Part shown: one piece after another, positions 33,986-43,212 of the stretch
How positions within the stretch are numbered: position 1 is the stretch's first letter
How the letters are laid out: the number at the start of each line of letters is the position of its first letter
NCBI RefSeq assembly: GCF_002564465.1
Contig: NZ_NUUX01000006.1
Location: 1 to 64,000 of the forward strand
Direction: 5' to 3'
Origin: Bacillus sp. AFS088145
GTDB taxonomy: Bacteria; Bacillota; Bacilli; Bacillales; Bacillaceae_G
Length of the DNA stretch: 64,000 bases
Translations under genes and position numbers: made by a program
Notes under the pieces: model-generated
What the model was told of the DNA's origin: nothing
Seen by the model: only the letters and a program-made list of their open reading frames with translations
Database searches by the model: none

Positions 33986-35103
33986 AATATTTTCAAGTAT
34001 GTTTGCTTAGTATTTTTTTAGTAATCGGCGTTTCAGGTTGCAGAGGGAAAATTAATATAGAAGACGTCACATTATCGATGATTTTAGGAATCGATGTAAA
34101 CGATGAAAATAAAGTAGAAGTATATATGGCAAGCCCGGTCTTTAGTGAAGAAACAAAAGAGAAAACTGAACATTTTAGTGTACAAACCCTTTCTATTAAG
34201 GAATCAAGAAATTATTTTGATACTCGAGCTAATGGTGTTACTGGTGGTGGTAAAATTCAAGCAATCTTAATAGGATCAAAGGTTCTTGAACATAAAAATT
34301 GGTTTTCAATAATGGATATGTTTTATCGAGATCCAAAGTTTCGATTAAATGCCGATCTTATTTTTGTAGATGGTTCACTTTCCGATGTTTTCAATTTAAA
34401 ACCAAAGGATAAACCAGAGTTGCCAATCTATATTCCTCAATTATTACAAACTGCTGATTTTCGAAATGTTGCTTTCAGAACGTCTATACGAATGTTTCAT
34501 CAAATGTATTATGAGAAGGGAATAACACCTTTTGCACCTGAACTAACAGTACAAGGTGATCATTTAGTAGTCAATGGAACGACATTATTAACAAATAATA
34601 ATATGTATAATCGAACCTTATCAATGAATGAAACACAAATGCTAAAAATTTTAAAAGATCATTTAGAAGGGCAATTAGTTATTGCATTGGATCTTAAAAA
34701 ATATAAAAGAGATCAAGATGATGTTTTTACTGAAGAAGAAACTAGTTTTTATATTAAAGATGTAAAGAGGAAAATAGATAAAAAATATTCAAATGGACGA
34801 TATAGTTTTAATGTAAATTTGACAATGCCGATTATGATTACAGAATCCCCAATAGGATTGACGAACGCAACAGAAAAAGTTTTAAAAAATGCAATACAAA
34901 AAAAATTAGAAAAACAATTAAATGATTTAGTCCAATCATTTCAAAAAAATAAAGTTGATCCAGTCGGATTTGGCATTCTTGCTCATTCATTTCAATATTC
35001 TGATTGGGAAAAAAATGAGAATCATTGGCTTGAGACATACCAGAAATCGAATATAAAAGTAAAAGTTAAAATTATTGTTATAGATAAAGGAATAACGATG
35101 TAA
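33982..35103 (+). CDS. GerC-family germinant receptor lipoprotein
   Basis: The start is TTG 33982, seven bases after AAGGTGA, and overlaps the permease stop. The 373-residue protein has a lipoprotein signal with VSGC (C20), then the GerC pattern INIEDVTLSMILGIDV, RANGVTGGGKIQAILIG and a C-terminal domain. It anchors to the outer face of the inner spore membrane and completes the A-B-C operon. Length is normal for the family. Confidence 0.92.
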   Translation: MKYFQVCLLSIFLVIGVSGCRGKINIEDVTLSMILGIDVNDENKVEVYMASPVFSEETKEKTEHFSVQTLSIKESRNYFDTRANGVTGGGKIQAILIGSKVLEHKNWFSIMDMFYRDPKFRLNADLIFVDGSLSDVFNLKPKDKPELPIYIPQLLQTADFRNVAFRTSIRMFHQMYYEKGITPFAPELTVQGDHLVVNGTTLLTNNNMYNRTLSMNETQMLKILKDHLEGQLVIALDLKKYKRDQDDVFTEEETSFYIKDVKRKIDKKYSNGRYSFNVNLTMPIMITESPIGLTNATEKVLKNAIQKKLEKQLNDLVQSFQKNKVDPVGFGILAHSFQYSDWEKNENHWLETYQKSNIKVKVKIIVIDKGITM

Positions 35104-35107
35104 ACTT

Positions 35108-35141
35108 AGAAAACCCACCAAAAATATTGGTGGGTTTTAAG
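35108..35141. terminator. Bidirectional terminator between ger operon and MFS gene
   Basis: AAAACCCACC and GGTGGGTTTT pair around AAAAATATT, with A-run and T-run on either side. Confidence 0.82.
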
Positions 35142-35142
35142 T

Positions 35143-36327
35143 TTATGCGGCTGCTTTTTCGAGATCTAAAGCTTTTCTTTGTTTACGATCATGTAATAAA
35201 TAGTAAATGACAGTCGTTGATAATACAGCAATTGCCGTTATTACGTACATAATATGGAAAGATGTTTTCGCAGATATAATTCCAAGAACGTAAGAGCCAA
35301 TCCCCATACCGGTGTCAAAAAACATAAAAAATGTCGCTGTTGCCATTCCCTTTTTAGCAGGGGCAGCAGTGTTAATCGCTAATGTTTGGAAACTAGGTAA
35401 GATTGAACCATAGCCTAGACCGATTAATGCAGCAGAAAATAAAAAGATTGTTGGTACAGTTGAAAAACTCAAGACAACTAGGCCAATCGTAAATAAGATG
35501 ATCCCAGGATAAACAATTATGTTTGCTCCTTTACGATCAAATAGTTTACCAGTGAAAGGTCTTGAACCTAAAATGAAAACTGCATAAACGATAAAAAAGA
35601 AACTAGCAACATCTACAAAACCTAAATTCTTTGCGTATAATGTGATAAATGAAATGATACCACTGTAACCAAAAGAGATAACTGCTGAAGTAATTGAGAT
35701 TGGTAATGCTGAACGCTCAATTAATTGTGATGGTTTAATTCGAGTTTTTGCTTTTAATGTTTGTTTAGGAATCGCAATGAATAGACCGAAAATAAGTGAT
35801 AGAATTGCGAAGAAGCCACAAACAAAAAACAAAATATGGAAGGTGAAATGACTCATTAAATTAATACCAAGATAAGGACCAAAAACCATTGCAAGGATCA
35901 TGGATGAACTATAATAACTCATCCCTTCGCCCCTACGTGTTACGGGAACTATTTCAGCAACAATCGTACCAGTTGCGGTTGTTCCTAGACCAAAAGCAAT
36001 CCCTTGTGCAAAACGCAATAATAGTAATAATGCAAAATTATTTATAAAAGGATAAAAAAATGTTGTCAATGTAAAGAAAACTAATGAAATGATTAGTATT
36101 TTTCTGCGACCAATTGTATCAAGCCAGATGCCTGCAAAAGGACGAATTGCAACTGAGGCGATTAAAAACGATGTTACTACTAGGCCAACTTTACTATCTT
36201 CTTGACCTAAATTATCAATCACAAAAATCGGCAATGTCGCCATCAACGTATAAAATACTAAAAACACAAAAAATCCACTTAAGCTAACACTTAGAAAATC
36301 CTTTGTCCATAAACGCTCGTTTTTCAA
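35143..36327 (-). CDS. MFS drug/solute efflux transporter
   Basis: The start is TTG 36327 after AGGGGGAATAAG; the 394-residue protein has 12 membrane helices, the MFS loop GIWLDTIGRRKILIIS between helices 2 and 3 and a second-half copy GKLFDRKGANIIV. It resembles the Bcr/YfcJ-like drug efflux group. The start codon lies 2 bp after the stop of the MarR gene, so the pair is one transcript and the regulator probably controls the pump. Substrate unknown. Confidence 0.87.
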   Translation of the reverse strand: MKNERLWTKDFLSVSLSGFFVFLVFYTLMATLPIFVIDNLGQEDSKVGLVVTSFLIASVAIRPFAGIWLDTIGRRKILIISLVFFTLTTFFYPFINNFALLLLLRFAQGIAFGLGTTATGTIVAEIVPVTRRGEGMSYYSSSMILAMVFGPYLGINLMSHFTFHILFFVCGFFAILSLIFGLFIAIPKQTLKAKTRIKPSQLIERSALPISITSAVISFGYSGIISFITLYAKNLGFVDVASFFFIVYAVFILGSRPFTGKLFDRKGANIIVYPGIILFTIGLVVLSFSTVPTIFLFSAALIGLGYGSILPSFQTLAINTAAPAKKGMATATFFMFFDTGMGIGSYVLGIISAKTSFHIMYVITAIAVLSTTVIYYLLHDRKQRKALDLEKAAA

Positions 36328-36329
36328 AC

Positions 36330-36773
36330 TTATTCCCCCTGTTTAGTAACCTCCGACGCTTTCATATTGTTCATCATTTTTTGAAAAACTTGAAGTGCAA
36401 TATCAAGCTCTTCATCGGGTATATCTTTAATAACATCATTCTCAAATGAGATGATTTGTTCTTTCCAACTATCAAATTGATTTACAGCTTTATCAGTTAG
36501 ATGAATCATTTTTTCTCTTTTATCCGTTCCTTCTTTGCGAACAATTAAATCTAAAGTTTCCATTCTACGTAGTGTACGTGTCAGTGTAGGTGGCTCAATG
36601 TTCAAATTCGAACAAATTGTTCGTTGAGTACATGGTCCATGTAAATGGATATAGTGAATAACAGACCATTGTGCCAAATATAATCCAGTAGGAACGAGAT
36701 GCTCATTAAATGATTTCGAAAACTGACGTGTAGTTTGATTTAATAAAAAAAAGAAAGGCTGCTTTTTGCGCAT
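36330..36773 (-). CDS. MarR-family transcriptional regulator
   Basis: The 147-residue protein has the winged helix layout: dimer helix at the N-terminus, HTH (CTQRTICSNLNIEPPTLTRT), and wing (LDLIVRKEGTDKREKMIHLT) with the typical D-R at the wing tip. It precedes and is coupled to an MFS pump gene. Two copies of TAGTT-CTAGCTAATTA 21 bp apart lie just upstream, a likely auto-operator. Confidence 0.9.
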   Translation of the reverse strand: MRKKQPFFFLLNQTTRQFSKSFNEHLVPTGLYLAQWSVIHYIHLHGPCTQRTICSNLNIEPPTLTRTLRRMETLDLIVRKEGTDKREKMIHLTDKAVNQFDSWKEQIISFENDVIKDIPDEELDIALQVFQKMMNNMKASEVTKQGE

Positions 36774-36793
36774 AAAAAAGTCTCCTTGGTAAA

Positions 36794-36833
36794 TTAGTTA
36801 GCTAGCTAATTAAAATAGTTGTCTAGCTAATTA
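36794..36833 (-). promoter_or_regulatory. Tandem MarR-type operator
   Basis: TTAGTTAGCTAGCTAATTA (36794-36812) and ATAGTTGTCTAGCTAATTA (36815-36833) are near-identical, 21 bp apart, and each is close to a palindrome centred on AGCTAGCT. They lie 21-60 bp upstream of the marR-type start codon, where a dimer on each could block its promoter. Confidence 0.6.
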
Positions 36834-36946
36834 TATTTGAACAAATTGTGAATGTCCAGTGTATGAACTTATTTAGTATAAATTGAGCATAAGAGCAAAT
36901 ATTAAATGTAGAAAAATTTTACAAAACAGTTAGGACGGTATTCGAG

Positions 36947-37825
36947 ATGGCAGGAGCAATACATGTAACAAACGGTAAATCTCACAAAATGAAGATTGTG
37001 CAAAGAACAATCGCAATGCTAGTAGGTGCTTTACTTGTAGCGACTGGTCTTGAAATTTTTTTAGTTCCAAATGATGTTATTGATGGTGGAATAACAGGTA
37101 TTTCAATTATGTTTTCCCATCTTACAGGACTTCCACTTGGGGTATTTCTATTTGTATTAAACCTACCTTTTTTTTATTTGGGGTATAAACAAATTGGGAA
37201 AACATTTGCCATTTCCACCATTCTTGGTATCACTGTTCTTTCTTATTTAACAAGTAGGTTTCACCATATCTCTGCTTTTACGGAAGATATTCTACTTGCA
37301 ACAATTTTTGGAGGAATGGTCGTAGGTGTCGGAGTAGGATTAGCCATTCGATTTGGTGGTGCACTAGACGGGATTGAGATTCTGGCGATCATTATTAATA
37401 GCAAGATTCCTTTTTCCGTTGGTGAAATCATTATGGTTTTCAACCTATTTATTTTGGGGGCTGCTGGATTCATCTTTTCTTGGGATCGAGCAATGTACTC
37501 AATTATTGCATATTTAGTCGCATTTAAAACAATTGATATCGTAGTTGAAGGATTAGAACAATCAAAATCAGCATGGATCATTAGTGACAAAAGTGATGAT
37601 ATTGGAGAAGCGATTCTTTTTAGAATGGGCCGTGGTGTTACATATATAAATGGAACCGGAGCATACTCAGGTGAAACTACAAAGGTTATCTATTGTGTTA
37701 TCACTCGATTAGAAGAAGCGGAATTAAAAACAATTGTCGATGACATTGACCCAACTGCCTTTTTAGCAATTTCAGATATTGCAGAAGTACGTGGTGGAAG
37801 ATTTAAAAAGAAAAATGTACATTAG
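36947..37825 (+). CDS. YitT-family membrane protein
   Basis: The 292-residue protein has a cluster of five or six membrane segments at 20-190 with the YitT motif GGITGISIMFSHLTGLPLG and GGALDGIEILAI, followed by a soluble C-terminal DUF2179 domain (DIGEAILFRMGRGVTYINGTGAYS, then CVITRLEEAELKTIV). Function of the family is not well established; in B. subtilis there are several paralogues. The ribosome site is weak (TAGGACGG), so the exact start is slightly uncertain. It stands alone. Confidence 0.85.
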   Translation: MAGAIHVTNGKSHKMKIVQRTIAMLVGALLVATGLEIFLVPNDVIDGGITGISIMFSHLTGLPLGVFLFVLNLPFFYLGYKQIGKTFAISTILGITVLSYLTSRFHHISAFTEDILLATIFGGMVVGVGVGLAIRFGGALDGIEILAIIINSKIPFSVGEIIMVFNLFILGAAGFIFSWDRAMYSIIAYLVAFKTIDIVVEGLEQSKSAWIISDKSDDIGEAILFRMGRGVTYINGTGAYSGETTKVIYCVITRLEEAELKTIVDDIDPTAFLAISDIAEVRGGRFKKKNVH

Positions 37826-38006
37826 GATTGGTCAACAAAAGCATTTAAATATGGAGGAAGGTTCAGAATTGGTGGACCTTCTTTCCTTTTATTCTCTTGC
37901 TATTTGCTGTATTATTTAATTGATAACTGAAAATTTAGAAAACTGTCTTTTTATAGATAAATTTATAATTTGATAGATTAGAAGGCTTAAAGGAGGGAGA
38001 AGTTGA

Positions 38007-39665
38007 ATGGAGAAGTTCGATGTGATTGTTGTTGGAGCAGGATTGGCTGGATTAGTTGCAACTGCTGAGATGGCTGATGCTGGGAAAAGTGTATTGTTAT
38101 TAGACCAGGAACCGAAAGCATCAATAGGTGGTCAGGCTTGGTGGTCATTTGGTGGGTTATTTTTAGTAGATTCTCCTGAGCAACGTAGGTTAGGAATTAA
38201 GGATTCGAGAGAATTAGCTTGGCAGGATTGGCTTGGAACAGCAGGATTTGATCGAGAAGATGATGAGGACTATTGGGGAAAGAAATGGGCAGAGGCATAT
38301 GTTGAGTTTGCATCAGGTGAGAAGAGGCAATGGCTTTATGACATGGGGGTGAGATTTTTTCCAATCGTCGGTTGGGCTGAACGTGGGGGATATCTTGCAG
38401 AAGGACATGGGAATTCAGTGCCCCGATTTCACGTAGTATGGGGTACAGGTCCTGGAATTGTTGCTCCTTTCGAACGAAGAGTTCGCGAGCATATGAAAAA
38501 AGGTTTAGTAGAATTCAGATCCCGACATCGTGTAGATCAACTACTAACACAAGATGGAGCTGTAGTAGGAGTTAGTGGTTCTTTATTAGAACCAAGTAAA
38601 TCAGAGCGAGGAGAAGATAGCTCTCGTGAAGTAATTGGTGACTTTCAATATGGGGCAAAGGCCGTTTTAGTATCAAGTGGCGGTATTGGAGCGAACTTTG
38701 ATTTAATTCGCCAAAATTGGCCAAGTCGATTAGGTACCCCGCCGAGAAGGATGATATCTGGTGTACCAGCACATGTTGATGGTCGAATGCTTGCCATTAC
38801 TGAAAATGCTGGTGGTCGAATTGTTAATCGTGATCGAATGTGGCACTATACTGAAGGCATAAAAAATTGGAATCCGGTATGGAGCAATCATGGAATCCGT
38901 ATTCTTCCTGGACCATCATCAATTTGGCTAGATGCACGTGGACAGCGCTTTCCGGCACCAAATTTTCCTGGTTTTGATACTTTAGGTACTTTACAAACCA
39001 TTCAACAAACTGGTTATGATTACTCCTGGTTTATTTTAACGAAAAAAATTATTCAAAAAGAGTTTGCACTTTCAGGTTCGGAACAAAATCCTGATTTAAC
39101 TGGAAAAAGTATAAAACAAGTGATGAAAAGGGCAACTTCAGGAATACCAGCACCTGTAAAAGCTTTTATGGAAAAAGGAGAGGACTTTGTCGTTGCAGAC
39201 ACGTTAGAAGAGCTTGTTGAAGGCATGAATGAGATAACCGGGGAAAATTTACTAAACTATGATGAAATCGAACGCCAACTGATTGCACGTGATCGTGAAA
39301 TGGATAATAAATTTACGAAAGACTTACAAATCACTGCCTTAAGGGGAGCGCGAAATTATATTGGTGATAAATTAATTCGTGTTGCAACTCCTCATAAAAT
39401 TTTAGACCCAAAAAACGGTCCATTAATTGCTGTTCGTTTAAATATTGTTAGTCGTAAAACACTTGGTGGACTTCAAACAAATTTAGATGGTAATGTATTA
39501 AATTCTTTAGGCGATCCAATTCGAGGACTATATGCAGCAGGTGAAGTTGCTGGATTCGGCGGCGGCGGTGTACACGGTTATCGCGCGATGGAAGGAACAT
39601 TTTTAGGCGGTTGTTTATTTTCCGGTAGACAAGCAGGGAGAGCGATTAGTAGAGAATTAGAATAA
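38007..39665 (+). CDS. FAD-binding dehydrogenase (KSTD/fumarate-reductase flavoprotein family)
   Basis: The 552-residue flavoprotein opens with the dinucleotide-binding motif VIVVGAGLAGLVATAEMADAG and ends with the FAD-closing segment GLYAAGEVAGFGGGGVHGYR followed by EGTFLGGCLFSGRQAG. A GGQAWWSFGGLF motif near residue 42 is typical of the group annotated as FAD-binding dehydrogenases related to 3-ketosteroid delta-1-dehydrogenase. AAAGGAGGGAG precedes the ATG. No electron-transfer partner is adjacent; the natural substrate is unknown. Confidence 0.82.
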   Translation: MEKFDVIVVGAGLAGLVATAEMADAGKSVLLLDQEPKASIGGQAWWSFGGLFLVDSPEQRRLGIKDSRELAWQDWLGTAGFDREDDEDYWGKKWAEAYVEFASGEKRQWLYDMGVRFFPIVGWAERGGYLAEGHGNSVPRFHVVWGTGPGIVAPFERRVREHMKKGLVEFRSRHRVDQLLTQDGAVVGVSGSLLEPSKSERGEDSSREVIGDFQYGAKAVLVSSGGIGANFDLIRQNWPSRLGTPPRRMISGVPAHVDGRMLAITENAGGRIVNRDRMWHYTEGIKNWNPVWSNHGIRILPGPSSIWLDARGQRFPAPNFPGFDTLGTLQTIQQTGYDYSWFILTKKIIQKEFALSGSEQNPDLTGKSIKQVMKRATSGIPAPVKAFMEKGEDFVVADTLEELVEGMNEITGENLLNYDEIERQLIARDREMDNKFTKDLQITALRGARNYIGDKLIRVATPHKILDPKNGPLIAVRLNIVSRKTLGGLQTNLDGNVLNSLGDPIRGLYAAGEVAGFGGGGVHGYRAMEGTFLGGCLFSGRQAGRAISRELE

Positions 39666-39692
39666 AATCGAACTCACCAAACACATGCGTTT

Positions 39693-39726
39693 GATCGACA
39701 AACTAGTCGATCTTATTTTTTTCTTT
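39693..39726 (+). terminator. Terminator after the FAD dehydrogenase gene
   Basis: GATCGAC and GTCGATC pair around AAACTA, followed by TTATTTTTTTC. Confidence 0.8.
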
Positions 39727-39728
39727 TG

Positions 39729-39759
39729 TTGATTTAAACCATAGTTTAAGTCGTATGAT
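39729..39759 (+). promoter_or_regulatory. MerR-type promoter with 19-bp spacer and internal operator
   Basis: TTGATT (39729-39734) and TATGAT (39754-39759) are 19 bp apart, the overlong spacing typical of MerR-activated promoters. The spacer contains the perfect inverted repeat TTAAAC-CATA-GTTTAA (39734-39749). It faces a broken MerR gene and the intact SDR gene. Confidence 0.65.
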
Positions 39760-39794
39760 ATTCATGTCGACTATGAAAGAAATGTTTTTGGGGT

Positions 39795-39993
39795 CTTCCA
39801 ATGAAATATTGTTCAATTAGAGTATTAAGCAATATATTGATTGGGTCGTAGAAGGAGACAAAACGGTTGAACTCCGATTTGAAATGATGAGGAATCATAA
39901 ACAGGCAGTATTAAAAGAAATTTCGTTAATGACAAATTCGTTAGAGGGGATTGATTTAAAAATTAATCGTTATACAAATCAATCGGATTTTTA
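39795..39993 (+). pseudogene. Remnant of a MerR-family regulator
   Basis: Translated from about 39835, the sequence reads IKQYIDWVVEGDKTVELRFEMM and continues LKEISLMTNSLEGIDLKINRY, which is the C-terminal linker and coiled-coil of a MerR/NmlR-type regulator. A one-base loss separates it from an upstream SIR fragment, and the N-terminal helix-turn-helix is absent. The frame ends at TAA 39993. The operator-promoter at 39729-39759 survives just upstream, so the gene was lost after its control region had formed. Confidence 0.65.
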
Positions 39994-40041
39994 AAAAGTT
40001 TAATATATCAAATGAAAAATAAATAGAAATGAGGAATTAAA

Positions 40042-40803
40042 ATGAAACTTACGGGAAATACAATCCTTATTACAGGTGGAAGTACAGGGATCGGATTAGC
40101 TTTCGCAGAACGCTTTATTAAATATGGAAATAAAGTTATAGTGACTGGACGACGTGAAAATGTACTTGAAAATGCTAAAGAAAAATTTCCAGATCTTATT
40201 ACACATGTGAGTGACTTGAGCTCTGAATCAGAACGTGTATCATTGTTTGAGTGGATAACGAAGAACTATCCAGAAGTGAATGTACTAGTAAACAATGCAG
40301 GGATTCAACAACGTTTTAATATCTTAAAATCAGATGCCAAGAACGATTGGAAATATTTTAATAATGAAATCATAACTAATATTGAAGCACCAATCCATTT
40401 GTCTATGCTATTTGCTCCATATTTTGCTACAAAAGAAGCCGCAACAATTATTAATGTTTCATCGGGATTAGCTTTTACTCCGTTGGTCATTGCGCCAATC
40501 TATTCAGCAACAAAAGCTGCAATTCATTCTTTTACAATAAGTTTACGTCACCAACTTTCCGATTCAACTGTGGAAGTAATTGAAGTTGCACCTCCGGCAG
40601 TTAATACTGATTTAGGTGGAGCAGGATTGCATACTCACGGTGAACCTTTAGATGAATTCGCAGATGGGATTTTCATGGGATTAAAAGAAGGGAAACAAGA
40701 AATCGGATATGGAACTTCAGTTGAACGACTTCGTATGTCGCGAGATCAAGTCGATGAACATGTTACAAATATGTACAATATGTTGAAAAACACAATTCAG
40801 TAA
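40042..40803 (+). CDS. Short-chain dehydrogenase/reductase (DltE-like)
   Basis: The 253-residue enzyme has the NAD(P) motif TGGSTGIG, NNAGIQ, the catalytic Ser in INVSSGLAF and YSATK with Tyr-Lys. It belongs to the classical SDR group related to DltE/YvaG-like oxidoreductases. It lies 48 bp after the MerR remnant and probably was its target. TGAGGA precedes the ATG. Substrate unknown. Confidence 0.88.
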   Translation: MKLTGNTILITGGSTGIGLAFAERFIKYGNKVIVTGRRENVLENAKEKFPDLITHVSDLSSESERVSLFEWITKNYPEVNVLVNNAGIQQRFNILKSDAKNDWKYFNNEIITNIEAPIHLSMLFAPYFATKEAATIINVSSGLAFTPLVIAPIYSATKAAIHSFTISLRHQLSDSTVEVIEVAPPAVNTDLGGAGLHTHGEPLDEFADGIFMGLKEGKQEIGYGTSVERLRMSRDQVDEHVTNMYNMLKNTIQ

Positions 40804-40942
40804 CCATTTGTTGCTTTGTATTGGTTTTACATTATTTCCTAATTCCAAACAACTGTATAGCCTGTTCTATGATAGGGTACGAATAAAAAGGGTACTAAAA
40901 AACTGAACAAGCTATTGTTATTGGAAAAGGAGTGGGTGTGTA

Positions 40943-42661
40943 ATGGATAAAATGAAGAATACAGGCAGTCCCGACACACATGCTGGTATGGCACAAAAAA
41001 CAGTTGGGCAGTTTTTGTTTGATTGCTTGAAGCAAGAGGGGATTACTGAAATTTTCGGCGTCGCAGGAGACTATAATTTTTCACTACTTGATACGTTGGA
41101 GCGATATAACGGAATCCAGTTTAGAGAAGGACGAAACGAACTAAACGCAGGTTACGCTTCAGATGGCTATGCAAGAATCAAAGGGATTTCTGCTCTTATT
41201 ACAACGTTTGGTGTTGGGGAGTTGAATGCATGCAATCCGATAGCTGGAGCCTATAGTGAACACGTTCCGATAATCCACATTGTTGGTTCGCCAAAAGAAA
41301 AAGATCAAAAAGAGCACAAGCTGATGCACCACACTCTAATGGATGGGAATTTTAATGTATTTCACAATATGTATAAACAGATAACGGCTTATAGTGCGGT
41401 ACTCACACCTGAAAATGCCATGATTGAAATTCCTGCTGCTATTCGTATTGCAAAAGAAAAGAAACAGCCTGTTTACCTTGTTGTGGCGGATGATTTAGTC
41501 GAACAGCCGATTATGAACCGGATAGAGCCAACTCCACCACTAAAAACGTCAAACTTAAAATCTCTTCAGGCTGCGGCAGATCATGTCCGTCAATTACTAG
41601 AAAGCGCAAAGCGGCCAGTAATCCTAGTGGATGTAAAATCCATACGTTTTGGCCTTCAGGCTGTAGTTCAGCAGCTAGCAGACGCAATCAATATACCTGT
41701 TGCGTCCATGATGTTCTGTAAAGGGGCATTTGATGAAACCCATCCAAATTATATTGGGATGTACTTAGGCTCGTTTGGATGTTCTGAAGTTCAAAGTACG
41801 GTAGAAAATGCAGACTGTATCATTGCGATTGGCTTGGTACCCGCGGACACCAACACAGGGAATTTTACCGCAAAACTGAATTCAATGGTGACCATTAATA
41901 TCCAATCGGACCTAGTGAAGATTGCTGAGGCGGTCTATCCGAACGTTCTTGCTAATGACATGCTTCAAGCAGTACAAAATGTGGGTTATAAGGGTCAAGG
42001 AATGCTCAAGAAAGTGTCATTTCCATACGATCAATACAATTTAAAGAACGATGAACCACTTACGGCAGCTGGCTATTATCCACTTTTTCAACGTATGCTG
42101 AAACAGGACGACATTATGATTGTTGAGATTGGTACACTCTTCAATGGCATGGCGGAGGTGAGACTGCCTAGTAATATTACATATATTGGACAAGGAGGTT
42201 GGGGCTCCATCGGATATTCAACCCCCTCGACGTTTGGTGCCTGTATTGCAGCCCCAGAACGTCGAGTGTTGCTGTTTACAGGTGATGGCTCACTGCAGCT
42301 AACTGTACAAGAAATCAGCTCTATGCTCTACTATGGCTGTAAACCGATAATTTTCATCTTAAACAATGACGGTTATACGATCGAAAAATACTTAAATGTC
42401 AAAACCAAAAATCAAACATACAACAAAATCCCTAGGTGGTCTTACACTAAGCTAGCTGAAGCTTTTGGAGGCAATGCGTTTACTGCTATTGTCAGTACCA
42501 ATGGAGAGCTTGAACAGGCAATAAACCAAGCTGAAATTGAATGTTCCGAAAGACTCTGTATTATTGAAATGATTGTAAAAGACCCATTGGATGCACCAGA
42601 AAATATGAAAAAGATGTACAAGTATTTGGAGAAACAGGCAATGCAACGCAGTCAAAAATAG
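40943..42661 (+). CDS. Thiamine-diphosphate-dependent 2-oxo acid decarboxylase (pyruvate/indolepyruvate type)
   Basis: The 572-residue enzyme carries the catalytic Glu in REGRNELNAGYASDGYA, the HH pair in KLMHHTLMDGN and the ThDP-binding motif GDGSLQLT ending NNDGYTIE, all as in pyruvate, indolepyruvate or branched-chain 2-oxo acid decarboxylases. It would release CO2 and an aldehyde. AAAGGAGTG precedes ATG 40943. Its coding bases look richer in G and C than its neighbours (for example ACCCGCGGACACCAACACAG), a possible sign of transfer. Which 2-oxo acid it prefers is not visible. Confidence 0.87.
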   Translation: MDKMKNTGSPDTHAGMAQKTVGQFLFDCLKQEGITEIFGVAGDYNFSLLDTLERYNGIQFREGRNELNAGYASDGYARIKGISALITTFGVGELNACNPIAGAYSEHVPIIHIVGSPKEKDQKEHKLMHHTLMDGNFNVFHNMYKQITAYSAVLTPENAMIEIPAAIRIAKEKKQPVYLVVADDLVEQPIMNRIEPTPPLKTSNLKSLQAAADHVRQLLESAKRPVILVDVKSIRFGLQAVVQQLADAINIPVASMMFCKGAFDETHPNYIGMYLGSFGCSEVQSTVENADCIIAIGLVPADTNTGNFTAKLNSMVTINIQSDLVKIAEAVYPNVLANDMLQAVQNVGYKGQGMLKKVSFPYDQYNLKNDEPLTAAGYYPLFQRMLKQDDIMIVEIGTLFNGMAEVRLPSNITYIGQGGWGSIGYSTPSTFGACIAAPERRVLLFTGDGSLQLTVQEISSMLYYGCKPIIFILNNDGYTIEKYLNVKTKNQTYNKIPRWSYTKLAEAFGGNAFTAIVSTNGELEQAINQAEIECSERLCIIEMIVKDPLDAPENMKKMYKYLEKQAMQRSQK

Positions 42662-42671
42662 TCAGTATAAA

Positions 42672-42708
42672 CAAAAAAAGTTGGAATCAATGATCCCAAC
42701 TTTTTTTG
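42672..42708 (+). terminator. Terminator after the decarboxylase gene
   Basis: AAAAAAAGTTGG-AATCA and TGATC-CCAACTTTTTTT form a stem with strong T-run; also usable on the other strand. Confidence 0.85.
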
Positions 42709-42869
42709 ATGTTCATCGCTCTATAATTTGTTCAATAAACCGAGTGATGAAAACTTTGATCTAATTCCTTATAGCTGGCTTGAAATTTAGTTTGATTTTT
42801 TCTCTTGACTTGAAATCCATTTCATAAATTAGATTGAAAGTAAGCTTATTTTCAACGGAGGGAGAAAAA

Positions 42870-43186
42870 ATGAACAGAAAAGTTAACCTTCAACACGATG
42901 AAAATGTATTGTCTAACGTTACAGGCTTATTGGAAATCTTTGATGGAACACTAAATATTTACTTTGGAGATTTGTTTTTAACCAATAAAAGATTATATAT
43001 TGTAAGCAATAACTAGTAAAGATGGAAAAATCATTCTGGTTTGAAGGAGAAAGGAAAGAGTTTGAACATTCTACACTCATTGTAGGAGAACACAGGATTA
43101 CGGTAAGATGGGCATACAGTGGAAACCTCCTTTCCTTTCTAAACGCTTTTTTTTCGAAACTGAATGTAATGCATAAAAATCCTTGA
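42870..43186 (+). pseudogene. Broken PH/GRAM-like domain gene
   Basis: A good GGAGGGAG site precedes ATG 42870, which opens a 48-residue frame (MNRKVNLQHDENVLSNV..., GDLFLTNKRLYIVSNN) that stops at 43016. The LFLTNKRLYIV segment is typical of bacterial PH/GRAM-like domains. Immediately after, another frame with no stop (43022-43186) encodes 54 residues (EKSFWFEGERKEFEHSTL..., VRWAYSGNLLSFLNAFFSKL) that look like the missing C-terminal half. I read this as one gene broken by a deletion or frameshift, alternatively two tiny genes. Confidence 0.5.
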
Positions 43187-43212
43187 TAATTCATATATGT
43201 TGGAGGTGTGCG

